DNA of 64,000 nt, taken from assembly GCF_905147045.1 (NCBI RefSeq), contig NC_065911.1:6138001-6202000 (forward strand), written 5' to 3'. This document shows, piece after piece, positions 60,215 through 64,000 of this stretch (its first letter is position 1; the number at the start of each line of letters is the position of its first letter). The notes under the pieces are model-generated. The model was not told the DNA's origin. It was given only the letters and a program-made list of their open reading frames with translations, and made no database searches. Made by a program: the position numbers and the translations under genes. This DNA is from Nymphalis io (taxonomy: Eukaryota; Arthropoda; Insecta; Lepidoptera; Nymphalidae).

Positions 60215-60985
60215 TGCAAAAATCGTAAGAGAGACTTAAGAAGTGCTCTAATCAATGGGCAATGTCTGCTTGTGTAATTTTACTTGTGTTTAATAAAAAA
60301 CTTATTCATAATATTCTTCATTGGTAAGTTATCATAAAATAAACTCCTTATATACTATCAATTAGTTATTTATACAAAAGCGTAATTAGCTTTAAAAAAA
60401 TAATTCATTAGTTTCTTGCCGGTTCTCAGTAGAATCTACTTCCTACTGGTAGCTTTAAATTTTATTTATCTTTTAAAATAACGATTCTAAACTGCTTATA
60501 AGACTTGAATGAAGAATATCTTCATTTTAAAGTTCGTACCTTTGACCCTACATATTTTGTTTAGTACATTGAACAATAAGGGCATTTAACTGGCTCTGAT
60601 TTATCGGTTATCTTTGACTGCGGTCCATGCGTGACGGATGCCTATCAATCCAATTTGAGCCCTTTGTACTGTATTCCGTTGTAACGATTTGGAGAAATTG
60701 TAAAAATAGGATTAAATGTACAGCACTTCCTGTCTCCACAATAGCTGGTTCATCGATTTTTCTACTTGAAATATAGATCGTAATAAATGACTAAATATAA
60801 ATAAACTCCATAAGTTTGTTGTGTTATCTTAATTAACAATATTCATTAGATCACAAAATGACATTTAGTACCAAAGCATCATTTCACTACTACATACAAA
60901 CAAAACGATGCTAAAACAAAAAAAAAAACTAATCGGCAATTAAAGGTAAAAATGTCTTATAGACTTGATTTTAAAATATAATTAA
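60215..60985. other. AT-rich sequence, nothing recognised
   Basis: GTTTCTTGCCGGTTCTCAGT near 60411 is a dispersed motif in lepidopteran DNA but too short to classify. Confidence 0.35.
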
Positions 60986-61133
60986 CAAGGCGTGAAGAGG
61001 CATCTTGCGGGGCGGGGGCGGGTAGTGCAGAACATTCTTCCCGACTGTACTAGCCGTCGTCGCGTTTGGACTGTATTACCACTTACCATCAGGTGGAGTA
61101 GAGTCATTTGCCCTCCCGGCGAATATAAAAAAT
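60986..61133 (+). mobile_element. 5'-truncated 3' end of the same Jockey/CR1 LINE family
   Basis: Seen: the sequence matches the last coding bases and 3' UTR of the element at 11592-15270 in the opposite orientation. Shared are GCGTGAAGAGGCATCTTGC, the GTGCAGAAC...TTCCCG stretch, ACCACTTACCATCAGGTGG (61078-61096), the GAGTAGAGTCATTTGCCCTC tail and an A-rich end. Only about 150 bp remain, typical of 5' truncation by target-primed reverse transcription. It contains no functional frame. Confidence 0.88.
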
Positions 61134-61372
61134 AATATATATAAGTCGAGAAATTATATTTTTTCCGTAAAAAAGCACGTACAATACCATAAAAACCATG
61201 CGCTGGTTACTGGTACTGCAAAAGGCTGTATGTACATGTTTCCCATATTTTTTTATGAATTACCTATTTGTTTATAGTCTAACACGTCAATTACGATGGA
61301 AATAGAAAAATATGAATATTTTTCATCCGACATGTGAAATCTTTGGTTAAAATATATATATATATTTTTTAA

Positions 61373-61625
61373 TATGTAGGCGGACAGACAAATGGACCAC
61401 CTAATGGTAAGTGATCACCATGGCCCAAAGCATTGACGCTGTAAGAAATGTTAACAGTTCCTTACATCGCCATCGCCGCCAACCTTAGGAACTAAGATGT
61501 TATTTGAGCCTGTAGTATACTAACTTATTTACTCTTCAAACCGACACACAAAAATACTATATATTGTTGTTTGGCGGTAGAATATCTAATGAGTGCGTGG
61601 TTTACCCAAACGATCTTACACACTA
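61373..61625 (-). mobile_element. SINE-B, diverged full-length copy
   Basis: AGGCGGACAGACAAATGGAC, CCACCTAATGGTAAGTGATC, CGCCAACCTTAGGAACTAAG and GGCGGTAGAATATCTAATGA span the family end to end with many substitutions. Confidence 0.72.
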
Positions 61626-61629
61626 CAAT

Positions 61630-62030
61630 AAAATTTAAGAACAGAAATTTTCGAAACTGGTATTATGTACGTGTATATATATTATGTATGTACGTGATAT
61701 AAGACATCTAATCTGAACTACACAAAAATTCTTTATATGGCAAATAGAAACAAAGTAAGTTTCTCTTTATCCAACTATAGCCGGAAACTGTTTTCTTTGT
61801 AATGGATTTACAAAGAAACTAATTTTTTTCTCTGTATTGTATATTGTGGCCCTTTTTTAAGTTAGTAAACAAGCAACGATCATTTGGGTCATGTTTACTC
61901 AGGACTTTTCATGTAATTATTTAAATGTTTTGAAAGATAAACTTAACAATTTAATCTTATTTATATTGTCCTATTGATTATGTCTCATTGGAGAATAGCC
62001 CATTGGGCTGGAGATATTAATGTGCTTATA
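61630..62030. other. AT-rich flank upstream of the RTE fragment
   Basis: No endonuclease sequence is present, so the RTE copy is truncated at or near 62030. Confidence 0.5.
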
Positions 62031-62031
62031 A

Positions 62032-63339
62032 TATACGCTCAAGAAGGGCGATAAAGCTCTTCTGAAAAACTACCGCCCCATTTCACTTTTAAGCCATGTT
62101 TACAAATTGTTTTCGAGGGTAATCACGAATCGTCTTGCCCGAAAATTCGATGACTTCCAACCCGTGGGACAGGCTGGGTTTCGAAAAGGCTTCAGTACCG
62201 TAGACCACATACACACACTAAGGCAAATAATACAGAAGACCAAGAATTATAATCAACCTCTATGCCTAGCGTTTGTGGACTACGAAAAAGCCTTCGATAC
62301 CATCGAGACCTGGGCTGTTCTGGAATCCATGCAGAGATGCCTAATTGACTGTCGGTATGTCCAGGTGGTGAAGTGTTTGTACGAAGCCGCAACCATGACC
62401 GTCCAAGTACAAGATCAGAGCACAAGACCAATCCAATTGCATCGCGGGGTAAGACAGAGAGATGTATTATCACCGAAACTCTTTACCAATGCATTGGAGG
62501 ACGTCTTCAAGACGCTCGATTGGAATGGACGCGGCATTAATATAAATGGCCAACACATTACACATCTGCGATTTGCCGACGACATTGTCATCATGGCGGA
62601 GACTCTGCAGGATTTGGAAGACATGCTAAACAGCCTGAGCGATTCTTCAAGACAAGTAGGTCTCGGGATGAACATTGAAAAGACCAAAATTATGGCAAAC
62701 CGTCATGTATCCCCGAGACCAGTGGTCGTAAATGGCTCTCCACTTGAAGTTGTGCAGGAATATATCTACCTGGGCCAAACTATACAACTTGGCCGGCACA
62801 ACTTTGAGAAGGAGGCTAAAAGAAGAATACGTTTGGGCTGGGCGGCATTCGGGAGGTTACGTCATATTTTTGAATCGTCGATCCCACAGTCGCTTAAAAC
62901 CAGGGTCTTCAATCAGTGCGTCCTACCTGTAATGACTTACGGTGCCGAAACGTGGACACTTACCGTAGGACTGGTCCACAAATTTAGGGTCGCTCAGCGA
63001 GCAATGGAACGTGCGATGCTTGGGGTTTCTCCGGCAGATAGAATCCGAAATGAGGACATTCACCAGAGAACTAAAGTCACCGACATCGCGCTTAGAATTA
63101 GCTCGCTGAAGTGGAAGTGGGCTGGTCATGTCTCCAGGCGCATTGATGGCCGATGGAGCCGACACGTGTTGGAGTGGAGACCATGCTTAGGCAAACGTAG
63201 TGTAGGACGCCCTGTGACAAGATGGGCCGACGATTTAAAAAAGGTGGCAGGTTCGGGTTGGATGCGGACTGCCCAAGATCGGGATGGTTGGCGTTCTATG
63301 GGGGAGGCTTTCGTCCAGCAGTGGACGGCAAAAGGCTGA
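62032..63339 (+). pseudogene. RTE-clade LINE ORF, 5'-truncated (reverse transcriptase half)
   Basis: Seen: an open frame from just after a TAA at 62029 to the stop at 63337-63339, about 435 codons. It starts inside the reverse transcriptase (KKGDKALLKNYRPISLLSHV) and has QAGFRKGFSTVDHIHTLRQI, LAFVDYEKAFDTI, GVRQRDVLSPKLF, catalytic FADD (62572-62583), then the RTE-type tail WKWAGHVSRRIDGRWSRHVL. Full RTE ORFs are roughly 1000 residues with an N-terminal AP endonuclease; that half is missing here, so this copy cannot move on its own. Odd: the usual VRQGDVLSP motif reads VRQRDVLSP, a Gly to Arg change in a conserved RT motif. The frame is otherwise free of stops, suggesting a young insertion. 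Confidence 0.9.
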
Positions 63340-63350
63340 AAAAAAAAATG
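63340..63350 (+). other. A-rich 3' end of the RTE element
   Basis: The stop codon is followed directly by a run of A. The virtual absence of a 3' UTR and a simple A-rich end fit RTE elements, whose 3' signal overlaps the end of the ORF (GAGGCTTTCGTCCAGCAGTG...AGGCTGA). Confidence 0.75.
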
Positions 63351-63556
63351 TACGCTAACACGGGTGCACTCCCTAGTCTCTTATTCTCATAGTCTGATGA
63401 CAATACAATCCGACGTGACTGAAGACAGTTCAAACGTATGTCCACGTACACGTGTTATCCGAGGCACGTGAATTTTCAAACACCGGGCTATTACTGATAA
63501 TTTCTCGACGACTCGAGGTTTGAATCGATGGCATAAGAATCAGACAGTCAACATTT
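63351..63556 (-). mobile_element. SINE-A, old copy directly after the RTE tail
   Basis: AACACGGGTGCACTCCCTAG, CCGACGTGACTGAAGACAGT, TTATCCGAGGCACGTGAATT and ACCGGGCTATTACTGATAAT. The RTE poly-A abuts it, so the LINE may have inserted at its edge. Confidence 0.65.
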
Positions 63557-63703
63557 TTTTTAACGGAATATTTAAGTATGAATGTAGATAATATGTATGT
63601 ACACGCAAATGCATGGCAAGAGAAAAACCGATATATTTACTGATGGACTGCGTGACGTAAAGCATGTATGCATAGTAAGAGTAACATATAAATAACCCAC
63701 TAC

Positions 63704-63937
63704 TGGTTATTCCATCACCACGCTGTTAGAAAGAGATTTCATGGATATAATACATACATTTGGCAGATTATAATTCGACACATGCAGGTTTCCTCACGAT
63801 GTTTTCCTTTACGACCGAGCACGAGATCAACCACAAATTAAGCACATGATAATTCAGAGGTGCTTGCCCGCGTTTGAAAAATCTTCTTCGGTTAAGATTT
63901 ACATGTTCTAACCACTAAACCATCTCGGCTCTGCTAT
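63704..63937 (-). mobile_element. SINE-C, diverged
   Basis: CACATGCAGGTTTCCTCACG, ACCACAAATTAAGCACATGA and TAACCACTAAACCATCTCGG. Confidence 0.78.
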
Positions 63938-64000
63938 GAGCCTAAAATTAAAGAGATATAAAGCAAAAACGCGACGTCTTAGTCTAAGACTCAATCGACA

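Overview
This window reads as nuclear DNA of a butterfly or moth, most likely a nymphalid-type lepidopteran. It is strongly AT-rich and gene-poor. It is packed with tRNA-derived and Metulj-like SINEs, Lep1-like Helitrons, and non-LTR retrotransposons of the kinds common in Lepidoptera. There is no sign of bacterial organisation (no operons, no Shine-Dalgarno sites, no dense ORFs). The genus is not determinable from the sequence alone.

Host gene: one convincing host exon is present, on the minus strand at 3956-4280. It has a branch-point-like CTAAC, a TTTCAG acceptor, 5' UTR, a start codon at 4104, 49 codons of a heptad-rich coiled coil and a GTTAGT donor. A second, GC-rich block at 2188-2266 has a pyrimidine-rich CAG acceptor and continues in the matching phase, so it is a candidate second coding exon or alternative 3' end. 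Everything from 4281 rightwards is then plausibly the long first intron and upstream flank of this gene. On the same strand at 32238/32239 there is an acceptor fused directly to a donor (CAG|GTATGT) with a strong donor 47 nt downstream. That is the architecture of a recursive-splicing (ratchet) site with an RS-exon.

Mobile DNA: (1) a nearly complete EN+RT LINE of the Jockey/CR1 group, minus strand, about 11592-15270, with an uninterrupted reading frame; (2) a short 3' relic of the same family at 60986-61133; (3) a 5'-truncated RTE-clade LINE at 62032-63350, plus a 0.1-kb copy of its 3' end at 54899-55002 and an older one near 27650; (4) a Jockey-type 3' end at 42780-43330; (5) a 195-bp LINE tail at 6059-6253 between 15-bp target duplications; (6) four SINE families, called here A, B, C and D, with about 45 copies or fragments; (7) about a dozen Lep1-like Helitron pieces; (8) a MITE near 41240 and a possible LTR/primer-binding-site fossil near 49117.

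How the parts interact: SINE-B shares a 19-nt 3' block and further tail similarity with the Jockey/CR1 LINE, and SINE-C shares its 3' tail with the RTE LINE. One window therefore seems to carry two LINE engines, each with its own dependent SINE. The rest is AT-rich intronic or intergenic sequence with microsatellites and several perfect or near-perfect inverted repeats.
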